From contig BDDC01000211.1 of assembly GCA_001662425.1 (NCBI GenBank), positions 1 to 64,000 on the forward strand: a DNA stretch of 64,000 bases, in the 5' to 3' direction. Origin of the DNA: Chlamydomonas sphaeroides (Eukaryota; Chlorophyta; Chlorophyceae; Chlamydomonadales; Chlamydomonadaceae). A model generated the notes under the pieces. That model had not been told where the DNA came from. It ran no database searches and was given only the letters and a program-made list of their open reading frames with translations. This document shows, in pieces, positions 48,261 to 59,422 of the stretch. A program made the translations under genes and the position numbers. Position 1 is the first letter of the stretch, and every line of letters begins with the position of its first letter.

Positions 48261-48529
48261 GCTGATTTGTGCAAAGAAGTCAACCCAAGGTGGACTCGAG
48301 TATGCAGCTATGCAATTTAGAAACAGGTATGCATTCTTCGCAGTATATGCGAGTCTGTGGCGAGGTTGGTGGGACACGAGGGACGAGACCATCCCGACCC
48401 CGCGCAGCACAGCATGGCCAATCGCGGGTGGTACTTGCGAGCTGTGAACCTGGACAAACTTTCGAACCCTTCCATCGCAACAAGCATACTGCGTATGCTG
48501 GACCAGCCGAGGAGAAGCAGAACGCCAGA
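48261..48529. promoter_or_regulatory. Short bidirectional promoter region: CREST gene / BAG6-like gene
   Basis: Only 269 bp separate the two start codons, which point away from each other, so both core promoters and leaders must fit here. No TATA box is clear. Inferred from gene layout only. Confidence 0.6.
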
Positions 48530-51500
48530 ATGAGCACCGCACCCGCTGAGGCTCCAGCGGGCGGGCTCCAGATCCGCGTGAAGACTCTGGAGCCTGCAAC
48601 ATACGAGCTCGATGTGAACGCTCAGGTGCAGCTTGCGCAAAGCCGGGCCTGCGACGGATATTGGCCAACCTAAGCAATCTGCCTCCCGCCGGCAGGACAC
48701 TGTCGCAGCGCTCAAGGCCCGCCTCGAGGGCGTCGTGCGGGATGCTCCTGCGGCGCGCCAGCGCATTATCTTCCGGGGGCGAGCGCTGCAGGACGAGCGC
48801 ACTCTCCTCGAGCTGGGTGAGCAGGCCTAGAAGCGTCCTCCGGACCACCTGCCCAGCGCCCCCTACGGTGGCCCCCTCCTTCCCAGACCTCCATCCCACA
48901 CGTGGCTCACCACTCCTTGGGCCCACAGCCACGCTGGCAATGTCTGCAGCTCCAGCTGCCCTTCCTGCATGACGTGCCATACCTCCCCTCACACCCTCCG
49001 CCAGGCGTCACCAATGGCGACACGCTGCATATGGTGGTCCGGCCTGCCGACGCCCCGGCGCCCGCAGCCGCAGCTGCAGGTGCGTCGCAGCCACGCCGAG
49101 AGCCGCGTGCTTGCACAGGCAACGCGGACAGTGGGTGGCTACGAAGTCACCGGCTCGGCAGGGCCGCGGGGCACCGGTAGCTTTCCGCCTTGCGTCACCC
49201 ACAGGACCGCAGCCGTGGACGTGTGTGCCCTGTCCGACATCCATATGAAGCATCTCTGCCCCCCTGGCGCCCACAGGCGCTGCCCAGCAGCCGCAGACGG
49301 CGCAGGGCCGGCTGGAAGCGGACAGCCGCCGGGTGCGCCCCGGGGGGCGTGGGCGTGGGGCGAAGGGCGCGTACAGAGACGGGCGCGGATGCTCGTGCCG
49401 GTCGCATCGTCAGGGGGTGGTGTCTACACGTCTGGGGTGTCCTCCCGTCGGCCACCCCACCCGCATCCTGCACTGGCCCCCCGGGCTCTCTCCGCTGCCG
49501 CCTGGACCCGAGCGCGGTGCGGTCCCGCCTCCCTCTCCGGCCCCCGCCATGCTTCGCTCTCCCCCACCTCGCAGATCCTGGACCAGATCAACCAGATGAT
49601 GAACCTCAACCTGGCGGGCATGGGCTTCGGGGTGCCGCAAGGTGGGCCGCAGGCCGGGGGCCTCGGAGCGTCTACGCTGCCCCGCGGTAGTGCCAGCAGG
49701 GCCACGCCAGCTCCAGGCCCGCCTCTGCAACCACAGCACCTGCGGCGGCCGCACCGTGCACACTGGGGGCCACGCTCTCGGCATCCGGCTGCGGCTGAGC
49801 ACACAGTGCGGCGCCCGCACTGAGCTCTGCCCCTCGCGCCCGCTGGCCTCGTGGTGCCCCCCCCCCCGGGCAGGCGACGCGGCCGGCGCGCGCGCTGGCG
49901 CGGGGCCGGGCGCGCCTGCCGGCGGTCCTCCGGTGCCCGAGACGCCGCACCTGTTCGCCAGCCTGGACCGCTTCCTGGCCCGGCTGGCCGACCCCGCCTA
50001 CACGCCCGCGCCCATCGCGCTCTACTCGAACAGTAAGCGGGTGCCCTGGCTGCACACGCTGGCATTGGCGCTGCCTCCCTGGCTCACGCCCCCGTCGCAG
50101 CGCGTCTCAAAGGCCGTGTCCGCGTGTCCTCGAAGGGGTCGGGGCCCACCACGACCGCACCACTGGCAGCTCAGTCTGGGTGTGCAGGGCCCGCGCGGGC
50201 CACAACGAACTCGTGCCTCCCGGCATCAACACTCCACACCTTGGCTCCTGCCGCGGCCCCATGCCTGTTTGTCCGCGCCGCAGCCGCGCCCGTGACCAAC
50301 GTGCAGCCCGACTTTGAGGCCATGTCACGGGCCATGGTGGCTCTGCTGGAGGGCCAGCAGCTGGCGCCCTGGCTGCAGCAGCTGCGGGAGCAGGCAGCCG
50401 CGGACCCGGCTGGCCGCACGCTGCCGGGCCACGCAGCGCCCGCGGGCCCCGCGGCGCAGCAGCCCCAGCAGCAGCCCGAGGAGGCGCGTGGCGGCGCGGA
50501 CGCGGCGCCGTGGGGCGTCGGCGTGTGGCCGAGCACGGAGCGGCGGGAGCATGAGCACGAGGCGGGCGCCGAGGGCCCGGGCGCCGAGGGGGCGGCTGCC
50601 GGCGGCCGTGGCGCCGCGGGCGGCGCCGCGGCAGGCCGGGGCCGCGGCGGCGCCCGGCGCCGCGGCGCAGCGCCGGGCGGCGTGGACGTGACAGGCGCCA
50701 GCTACGGCTACCGGTGCGTGCCGGCTTGGCCGCATTACGGCAGCTGCGCCGCCCTGCCCGCGAGCCCCAGCCCTGCCCCGCTCGCGACCCTGCCCGTCGA
50801 TCTCAGCGCAGCAGGCCACCACGGGCACCTGTGCCCATCCCGATGTGCCGCCCCGCGCAGGTACCTGCCGCTGGCGGCCGCCTCGCTGGGCGTGCTGCTG
50901 GAGCGGGCCGAGGGCCACCTGGCGGGCGCGCAGCCGCCCGCGCTGGCGCCGCGGCTGCGGGAGGCGGCGGGCGCGGTGCGGCAGCTGGCGGCCACTGAGG
51001 CGCCCAGCTCCGAGGACATCACGGACGCACGGGTGCGGGTGCAGGGGGCAGGGGGCGGGTGCAGGGGGCGGGGGCAACGGGCAGGGGCCCCCTCGGTGGA
51101 TGCGGCGCAGGGTGGCGGGAGTGGGCGGGGGCCGCTCGCGGCGCAGCCTTCTGGGTCGGGTGGGCCGGCGCCGGTGTTTCGGCCGGGAATCTTTGCCGCC
51201 TACGCAGCCCGGCCCAGCCGTCCGAGCGTTGCAGTTACCGTTACCGGTGCCTGTCCCCTCCTGCTGCGTCTCCGACGCACGGGTGCGGGGGCGGGGGCGG
51301 GGGCGAGGGCAGGGGGCGAGGGCAGGGGCAGGGGTCCCCTCTCCTGGATGCGGCGCGGGGTGGAGCCGCTCGCGCGGCTGGCGAACGGGTCGGGCGGGTG
51401 TCCGGTGCTGCTGTTCAGGCCGGGGCTCTTGACCGCCTACGCAGCCCGGCGCAGCGTCCGAGCCGCTGCCGCTGCCGTTGCCGCTGCGCCCCTGTCCCTC

Positions 51501-54500
51501 CCGCCGCCTCCTCGCAGCGGCGCCTGCGGCAGCTGTCTGGCCACCTCGCCGCCAGCGCCTCTCTGCTGGCCGACCTGTCGCGCGCCTCGCTGGCTCTGGC
51601 CACCTCGCTCAACGGCATGCCGCTGTCGCTGGCCGCCAACAGCGCCGCCGCGGTGCTGCCCGAGGGTAGGGTCAACAGCTCGGGGGCCGTGGGGCGGAGA
51701 GGGCCGGACGCGTTACGGCAGGGACAATTGAGGCACGGGGCCTCTGGGTCCGATTGGCATGTGCAGCCCTCGCACCGCGGCCGGGTCCAGGAAGAGGAGC
51801 GGAGGTGGGGCTAGGTTGCCAACCCGGAGCCCCTCACCTCCCCGCGCTGCCCGGGCCCCCCTCCTCGGCTGCCTCCGCAGGCAACGAGGCGGAGCTGCCC
51901 ACGCTCTTCCCGCGCCGCGCCGGGCTGCCCGGCGCGCCCGGCGGCGGCCCCGGCGGCCCCGGCGGCCTCGACCCCTGGGGCCTCATGGGCGGCATCGTGG
52001 ACATGTTCGCCGTGCCCGTGCCGCTGCAGCCGCAGGGCCAGCCGGGGCAGCCGGCGGCTGCCGCTGGCGCGGCCGCGACCGCGGGCGCCGGGGCGCGCGA
52101 GGCCGGCGGCGCGCCGGCGGCGGCCCCTGCTGCGGCCGGCGGCACGGTGCACATTGACATCGCCAATATGGGGGCCATGGCGGGCATGCCGCCGGGCCTT
52201 GGCGGCCTGCTCAACAACCTGCTGGGCGGCCTCATGCAGCCGCAGGGCGTCGTGCCGCCCGGAGGCGCGCCGGCGGCGGCAGCGGCGGCGGCGGCTCCGC
52301 CGCAGGCGCCAGCGGGCGCTGCGCCGCGCGGCGCTGCTGAGGCCGGCGCGGGCCCAGCCCCGGGCGCGGCGCCGCTGCCCACGCCGCTGTCGCTGCTGAT
52401 GCCGTCGCTGACGTCGCTGTCGGGCAGCATCGCTGCGTCGGTGATGCAGGAGCTGGCGGGCCGCGGGGTGCAGCCGCCCATGGTGCGTGCCGGCGGCAGC
52501 GGCAGTGTCAGGGCGGGCGGGGAGGAGGCTGAGCTGCACGAGCGCACGCCGCTGCGCCCAGTCCATCCTTGCCGCAGCCGCAGCGGCGGCCCAGGCCAGC
52601 CGCCCGCATGCTGCCAACTGCCAACTGCCCCTGCCCTTGGCCCCTCGTGCTGGCGCAGCTGCTGGACTCGGTCAGCCGCGTGCTGTCACGCAACCTCAGC
52701 CACGTGCTCGAGGTGGTCATGGCGCGGTGGAACTCGCTGCAGCGAGCGGCGGGCCGCCAGCGCAGGGCGGCGCGCCGCGCCGCGCGGGAGGCGGGCGAGC
52801 CGGCGCCCGCGCAGGCGCCGGCGGCGGACGGGGACGAGGTGAGGCGTGCAGTGCAGCAGCGCGCGGCCACTGTGCAGGGAGGGGGTCTCGACGGCTCGCA
52901 CCGTGGATGTCACCGGGGGCCGACGGCCGGGTGCCTGCCCAGACGCACCACGCCGGTCGGCCCCCAAGGCGCCGTCGCGCTCCATGTCGCCCTGCTGCCG
53001 TCCTCCCTCCATCGCCGTCCCTCGCTGTCGCCCTGCTGCACTGCCGCGTCCGTCCGCTCAGGCCGCCGCCGTGCTGGAGGAGTTCCGGCCGATGGCTGCG
53101 CTCATCAACGCCATGTTCCCCACCTGGGAGGCGGTCATGCGGGTGCCGCCAGGTGAGGGGCGGAGGCTGGGCATCGCAGAGGGCTGCGTGTGGTGTCGGG
53201 CCTGAACAGGTGCCGCCGGGTGAGGGGCCAGACGTGACAACTGTAGGCAGGCCAAGAGGAGGGCAGCAGGCGGGGCGGTGCTGGGGGCTGGACCTGCGAG
53301 CAGTGCTTACGCTCCTGCGCCCCGGGCCGTCCGTGCTGCGCGCCGCCCGTCAGAGCCGGAAGAGCCGAGCGACGAGGAGGACGAGACGGACAGCGAGGGC
53401 GAGCAGGAGGGCGACGAGCCCGCCGGCGGCGACGTGCCCATGGCTGACGCCGCGGCGGCGCAGCGCGCCGACGGGCGGCGCCGCCGCGGCGGCGCCGCCG
53501 ACGCCGGCGGCGTGAGCGCCGAGGTGGAGGCCGACATGAGCGCGCTCACTCGCATGCTGATGCCGCCCATGATTGGCTCCATCAGCCGCAGCGTGGCGCA
53601 GAGCGTGGTGGCGGCGGTGGCGCCGCAGGCGGCCCGCAGCGGCGAGCTGGATGGGCAGCAGGTGGGCGGGGCTGGGGGCTGGGGGCCGCGGGGGGGCAGG
53701 GGAGGGTATGTACCGCGGGAGCTGCGGACTGGGGTTGGGCCGCAAACGGAGGCGCCTTCCCGCCGCCAGCGCCAGCGCCTGCTGCGGCCCGCCCTGCCTA
53801 GTGCCGCGCCCTTGAGCCGTGCCGGCCCCGCCCCTGCAACAACCCTCCGCCCGCTCCGCAGCTGGCCATGGCGCTGCTGCAGACGCTGGTGGCGCGGCTG
53901 GACTCGGTGGCCACCATGCTGCTCACCAACTGGACCCGCCTCAGCAGGAGCATCGAGCAGGTGCGGGGCCGGAGGGGCGGAGGGGCGGAGGGGCGCTGAC
54001 CATGGAGCAGCCTGGCACAGGCACGCGGCGCGCTCGCGCCGCGGGGCACCCCTCGGGAAGGGAGGGCTAGGTGCCGGGCACCGGGCCGCCGCCGCGGCTG
54101 CCGCAGCGGCACTGGCCGTTGCGCCGGTCAGCTGCGACGGACGGCGGCAAGGCGTGTGCGGCGCGGGGGAAGACCTCTGCGGCCCCTGCACGCGCCGGCT
54201 TGCCGCGTGGTGCCGTGGCTCGCACGGCGACGAGCACGCCACCCCCTGCCCTCCCTCGCCGGCCGTCGCAGATCGAGTCCAACCCGGGCAACGCCAGCGC
54301 GGGCGACCTCATGTCCCAGATGGTCAGCCTCGCGGCAAGCCTGGTGGGCGGCCAGCCGCAGCCCGCGCCAACGCCCGCGCCCGCACCCAGAACAGCGCCG
54401 CCGCCGGCAGCCCCGGCTCCGGCGCCGGCGGCGCCGGCGCCGGTCCCCGCGGCGCCTCCAGTGCCCAGCCCGGCCGCGGCGGCGGCAGCCGCCGCGGAGC

Positions 54501-54915
54501 AGCGCTCGCGCGCAGCCGCAGCCGCAGCCGAGCCTGCCAGCGCGGCGCCGGCCGCCTCCGCCGCCGGGCCGAGCAGCGGCGAGCCGGCGCCGGCCGCCGC
54601 CGCAGCAGCTGCCCCCTCGGCTGGCCCCAAGGGTCTGGGCCTGGGCCTCAAGCCTTCCCTGCCCAAGAAGAAGCCTGCGGCGCCGTCAGCGCCTGCCGCC
54701 GCGGCGGCGGCGCCAGCTGCTGCCGGTGCCGGCGGAGCTGCGGCCGCGGCTGAGCCGAGCGCCGCTGGTGCCGGGCCGGGCTCTGCGGCGGCGGCGGCAG
54801 CACCAGCACCAGCAGCGCGGTCGCTGGCGACGCGGGGCGCCGGCGCCGGCGGGCCGCCGGGCGACGGGATGGAAGGGCTGATGGGGATGATGGGCCAGCT
54901 ACTCGGCGGTGGCGG

Positions 54916-54949
<34 letters not shown>

Positions 54950-55435
54950 TTGGGTGGGCTGCTGCAGATGGCACAGGGCATTATGAGCGACCCCGCCATG
55001 GCTCCCATGATGGAGTCCGTAGCCAGCGCCGTACTTGGCGGCGGCGGCGGCGGCGGCGGAGCCGGCGGCCGTGGCGGCGGCGGCGGCGACGGCGGGCTGG
55101 GCGGCCTGCTCGGCAGCCTTCTGGGCGGGATGCCGCCGCCGCAGGGCGGCGCGCGCGGCGGCGCGGCGGCAGCCGCCGCCGCGGTGCCGGTGGGGTACGA
55201 GGTGCTGAGCGAGGTGCTGGGGCCGGAGGCGGGGTCGCGGTGGCGGGAGCTGGTGGAGCGGGATGTGGAGGCGATGCAGGGGCACGTGATGGCGGCGGCG
55301 GAGCAGCACAGCGCCAACTACCGGAGGGGCGTGGCCAGCCGGCGGGCGGGGCTGCTGGAGGCCATTGCGGGCGGCGACGAGGACAGCGAGGGCGGGACGG
55401 AGGAGGAGGAGGGCGACGAGCCGATGGCGGGGTGA
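48530..55435 (+). CDS. BAG6: BAG6/Scythe-like protein with N-terminal ubiquitin-like domain
   Basis: Protein-quality-control chaperone: BAG6 holds mislocalised or tail-anchored membrane proteins and passes them to targeting or the proteasome. Fifteen exons: 48530-48625, 48696-48816, 49005-49079, 49277-49332, 49575-49641, 49874-50032, 50284-50713, 50861-51032, 51518-51665, 51881-52482, 52659-52838, 53062-53152, 53354-53661, 53862-53960, 54272-55435. They sum to 3768 nt, 1255 aa, all in phase. Residues 13-92 are a ubiquitin-like fold (LQIRVKTLEPATYELDV, DTVAALKARLEG, IIFRGRALQDERTL, VTNGDTLHMVVRP), the last motif being typical of BAG6. Later blocks (LDQINQMMNLNLAGMGFGVP, LFASLDRFLARLAD, PDFEAMSRAMVALLEG, LPLAAASLGVLLERAEGHL) fit plant BAG6-like proteins. 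The rest is Gly/Ala/Pro-rich. Near the end, VLGPEAGSRWRELVERDVEA could correspond to the BAG6 C-terminal region, followed by an acidic tail. Introns 8 and 12 contain second copies of their 5' splice sites. Confidence 0.88.
51024..51517. repeat. Tandemly duplicated intron in the BAG6-like gene
   Basis: The sequence gacgcacgggtgcggg (exon 8 end plus donor) occurs at 51024-51039 and again at 51274-51289. The downstream parts also correspond: ggatgcggcgc..., then gccgcctacgcagcccggc, then ctgtccc(c)tcc. The second copy ends in the working acceptor before 51518. The unit is about 250 bp, diverged but clearly related. Confidence 0.85.
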
Positions 55436-55531
55436 GGGGTAGGGCGAGGGGGGTGGGCAGGGAGGGGCGGTGGGGTTTGGCACGTGCGGCGTGTGGAGCG
55501 CGGTGAGAGATGGCGGCGGCGGCGCGTGCCT

Positions 55532-55871
55532 NNNNNNNNNNNNNNNNNNNNNNNNNNNNNNNNNNNNNNNNNNNNNNNNNNNNNNNNNNNNNNNNNNNNN
55601 NNNNNNNNNNNNNNNNNNNNNNNNNNNNNNNNNNNNNNNNNNNNNNNNNNNNNNNNNNNNNNNNNNNNNNNNNNNNNNNNNNNNNNNNNNNNNNNNNNNN
55701 NNNNNNNNNNNNNNNNNNNNNNNNNNNNNNNNNNNNNNNNNNNNNNNNNNNNNNNNNNNNNNNNNNNNNNNNNNNNNNNNNNNNNNNNNNNNNNNNNNNN
55801 NNNNNNNNNNNNNNNNNNNNNNNNNNNNNNNNNNNNNNNNNNNNNNNNNNNNNNNNNNNNNNNNNNNNNNN
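55532..55871. other. Assembly gap (N run) downstream of the BAG6-like gene
   Basis: 340 undetermined bases starting about 96 bp after the BAG6 stop codon, probably within its 3' UTR. Confidence 0.99.
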
Positions 55872-56000
55872 AGGTGGGCGCAGGAGGCGTAGCAGTGATG
55901 ATGCGGGGTCTGCGGGACTGCGCACGTGGGCTGGGTTGCGTGGTTGTGCTCTGGCGGCGACGTCGTGCTGTGGGGCGTTGCGGAGCTGTCGGCCACGGAC

Positions 56001-56005
56001 TGTAA
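56001..56005 (+). terminator. TGTAA poly(A) signal candidate for the BAG6-like gene
   Basis: Chlorophyte-type TGTAA in the correct orientation, about 570 bp beyond the stop codon and across the N gap. It is the nearest copy that I could see. Confidence 0.35.
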
Positions 56006-56851
56006 GTTAAATTCATGTCTGCCTGCCTCCCGCGGCTCCCGGGCCGCAGCACCGCACGCGCCGCCAGCACATGAGCACGCGGACACGAGCTCCCGAGCAG
56101 CCCGTCAGCGCTGGGCCGGTCGCGGCTGCGCCCCGGCTCGTGTCGCGAGCGCCCTGGACACGCGCTGGGCGCGACTGCATGGAAGCCATCTCCCACCTCC
56201 TCCACCCCACCCCCCAGCATACAGTCTTCTCAAGCCCACATCACTCCCTGCTCCGTCCACCCATAGCGACCCCTGTGCCCGGTCCCCTGGCACGCTCCGC
56301 TCGCGCTCTCTGCCGCCAGCGGCTCCAGCAGCCCACGCTGCCCACGCCCCAGCACCACCTGCCCCTCTGCCGCAATGCCGACGATGGACGGCTGCACCAC
56401 CATGCGATCATGGCCCCACGCGGTCGATGGCGTGGCAGCAGGTGCAGCGCCCTAGGGGGGGCACGTCCGATGGCAGCGACCTGCACAAGAGGGGTAACGC
56501 GCACCGGTCGGCAGCCTTGCCGCCATTCCGCGACTTCACATGCCCCAATGCACCCTTTGACCGTAGAACCAGCATGGACGTCAGTGGAAGGTACCTGAGA
56601 CAACCGCCGTGACTGGCAGCCCAGGGGACTCCAAGACACGACCGGTTAGATGGTCAACACACCCTTTGACGGCCCTCAAGGGGCCCACACGCGAGAACCA
56701 GCCTCCCCCCCAACTTCTAGCCCACCAGCTCCACCAGCTTCCGTCCGCCGCGCCCTCGCATGGACCCGTTTCCACCCCAAGCATCCCTGCGGACCCCCCA
56801 AGCGCTGCGCTTCTGTTTCTTCGTGAATGCCGCCGCGCCTGCCCCTCGTCG

Positions 56852-59199
56852 CTACTGCACCCCCCGCTCCTGCACCCCCCGCTGCGCCCACCCGCCCACC
56901 CGCCCACCCACCCACCTGACCCAGCCCTGCAGGTTGTCGGCCGCCGCCAGGCTGCGCGGCAGCATGCGGTCCACGTACAGGATGCCCTGCGGCCGGGGCA
57001 GGGGCGCAGAGGGGCAGGGGCGCAGAGGGGCAGCGCACGACGACGGGGGTGGCCATGCGGCGGGCAGCCAGTAGAGGGGGAGGGGGAGGGCGAGGGGGAG
57101 GGGGAGCACCCTGCCGCCCGACAGGGCAGGCCAGCGTGTACCGCCGGGCTAAGCCCCCGGAAGGCATCCACCCCGCCGCTCGGCAGCACGGTGGGCTCGT
57201 ACGAGATGTACGAGCAGCGTACGATACGGATACGACGGTACGGTCCGGCCGCCGTACCTGCACATGGTCGCACTCGTGCTGCAGAATGCGGGCGAGCCAG
57301 CCGCGCGCACGCAGCTTCACGGGCCGGCCCTGAGGGCGGGGCGGCACGGCGGCACCGGCCAGGGCAGGGGAGCCCCCGTTCTCGCCACGCAGCGTGCCCT
57401 ATCAGGATCTCAGCGCGGCCTCCAATCAATAGGCCCGCACCAGCCACGCCCCTTCCCAGCCCGCCACTCCCCACTCCCCGCGGCCGCACCTCGGGGTCCA
57501 GCGCCTCCAGCTCCACCTCCTGGTAGCGTGGCACCACCGCCTGGGCAGCCGGGGGCGGGACACGCCAGGAGCCGCGGGGGTTTGGCGAGCACGCCGCACG
57601 AACACCACGGCCAGGCGCCGCGCTCCTGTGGCCTGCACCTCGCCAGCCAGCTGGCCTGCCCATGCCAGGCGTCCATCGCCTCGGCCCTGAAACACCCTCT
57701 GCCTCCTGGCACCAGAGCCCGCGTCGTCGTCCTCGGCACCGGGGTAACCGCCACGCAAGGGCTCCTGGGTTCAACGTTTCCCACAAACCCACAAGCCAGC
57801 GCCCACGCAGCGCCCCGCCACCGTGGGCCGCTGTCCGCTGCCGCCCCATCCCCCCTCTGCCAACCTTCCTGCAGACACCCGGACCCCTCCACCGCGCCTC
57901 CCCATCCGGCCGCACGCCCCACCGTGTAGCCCCGCACGCTGAGGCAGCCCTCGAAGAAGGCGGCGCCCTCCTGACCCACGGGCCGCAGCACCGGGTTGAC
58001 CAGCGCCAGGGGGCCGCAGGGGGCTCGCTCCATGATGGCCAGCAGCTCGGGGGGGTACGTGCCGCTGCTGGCCTGCGGTGGGGGATGGGGATGGGGGACG
58101 GACGGTGGGGGTGTGACATATGCGTACGCACCCCAGCGCAGCACCCGCCAGTGTGGGGCAAGCGCACGGTGCCCGGGGCGTTGGCGGGAAATCGCCTCAA
58201 CACGGGCTACAGCAACGGCTAGTGTAGCCGGAGGGGCCCGACGGGAGGTGCCGCCCCGGCCGCCGGCCCCGAGCCGCGCCGTGCCTGGCGCGCAATGTAC
58301 TCCTCCTTGTCCTCCAGCACGATGACCTGCGGGTAGCAGGGCCGCGGCTAGGGTTGGCGCTAGCTGGGTTCAGTTCGTGGGTTCTGGCGTGCTCCCAGCG
58401 GGCCCTTAGCGCGGCGCCCCTCCAATGGCCTGCGGTGCCGCAGAGGCGCCGCGCGGCAGGCCGCGCGGCAGGCTGCCCAGCAGGGGGCAGCAGCGCGGCA
58501 AGACCTTATGCAGGGGCGCGCTGCCAGGCGTGTCCAGGAGGGGCTAAAGGGGCTCAGCCCGAGGGGAGCCCGGCTGGTGCTTGGTTGGGGACTGCTTGGG
58601 GTGTACTGCTGGCGGTGGGCAGCTCGAGGCGCTGCGTAGCTGCCGCGGCAGCCCACCTTCCACGGCTCGCCGATCTGCGGCGCCGCCAGCCCCACGCCGG
58701 GCGCCTGGCGCATCACGGATATCATGGTGTCCACCAGGCCCCGCAGCCACTCGCTGCCTAGAAGCTCGGGCGGCACATCGCGCGCGACCTGCGGTCATGG
58801 GGTGACGATGCATGGATACGGGGACGCCGCAGCAAGAGCGGCTCAGCGCACAGTGAAGCTCTGTGGCGCCAAGCCCGTGGCAGCAGTGGTGTAGCCGTAA
58901 GGGTCGGTGCGGCGGGGGATGTGCGACAGCGTTTGGGGGGGCCTCGGCTGGGGTCGGGGCGCCAGGGAAGAGACAGGCCCCGGCACGATGGCGCTCACCT
59001 GCCGGAGCACGGGGGTGCCCGCTTGCACGATGGGCGGCAGCTGATCCTGCGCAGCGATGCCATCGCTGGACGTGCTGGCTGCCGTGGTACTGAGCTGCGG
59101 GCGACACCGAAGATGGGCGCGAGTCCGATGCCTACTGCTGGCTATGCAGCGGCGTAGCGAGTCGTATTGTCGGGTGTGTTGAGGACAGTGGTACTGCAT
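56852..59199 (-). CDS. Peptide deformylase, organelle-targeted (PDF1A type)
   Basis: Removes the N-formyl group from methionine of nascent proteins in mitochondria or plastids. Minus-strand exons: 59199-58999, 58788-58657, 58326-58285, 58072-57923, 57540-57490, 57329-57258, 56986 to a stop at 56852; about 260 aa. Residues 1-45 are Arg/Ser/His-rich without acidic residues (transit peptide). All three deformylase motifs are present: GVGLAAPQIG (about 98-107), EGCLSVRGY (about 166) and HECDH (about 210-214), giving the Cys and two His metal ligands and the catalytic Glu. The ends of the core (GILYVDRMLPRSLAAADNLQ) match PDF1A of plants. Exon 3 (VIVLEDKEEYIARQ) appears to end at a GC donor (CAGgcacgg); a GT donor 42 nt further also keeps frame. 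The last residues after NLQGWV are low-complexity read-through, so the true 3' end may differ. Confidence 0.9.
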
Positions 59200-59422
59200 G
59201 TTGGGTTGCTCAGTAAGAATTGCAGAAGGCGACGGTCGAGGCGCTGGACCGGAGCAACCACCTGCCCAACCACCTCGAGACTCACCAGGACCATCGCAGT
59301 GCATCGCAGACCTTTTGCGCGCCGCTGTATAGTTCGCAGCTTTCACGACAGCGTAGCAGAAGGATGTCGCGTACGTCACGCTCACAATTGTAGCCGAAGC
59401 CTGCGCGCCTGAGTGATCAGCG
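59200..59422. promoter_or_regulatory. Short bidirectional promoter region: deformylase / TFIIH p34
   Basis: The divergent start codons at 59199 (minus) and 59423 (plus) leave 223 bp for two promoters and leaders. It is less GC-rich than the genes. Inferred from layout; no core motif is identified. Confidence 0.6.

Larger units (their letters stand above)
55436..56851. other. Intergenic region between convergent BAG6-like and deformylase genes
   Basis: It contains the second N gap and both 3' flanks. A TGTAA motif at 56001-56005 (plus sense) could be the poly(A) signal of the BAG6-like gene, about 570 bp after its stop. Open frames here lack domains. Confidence 0.5.
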
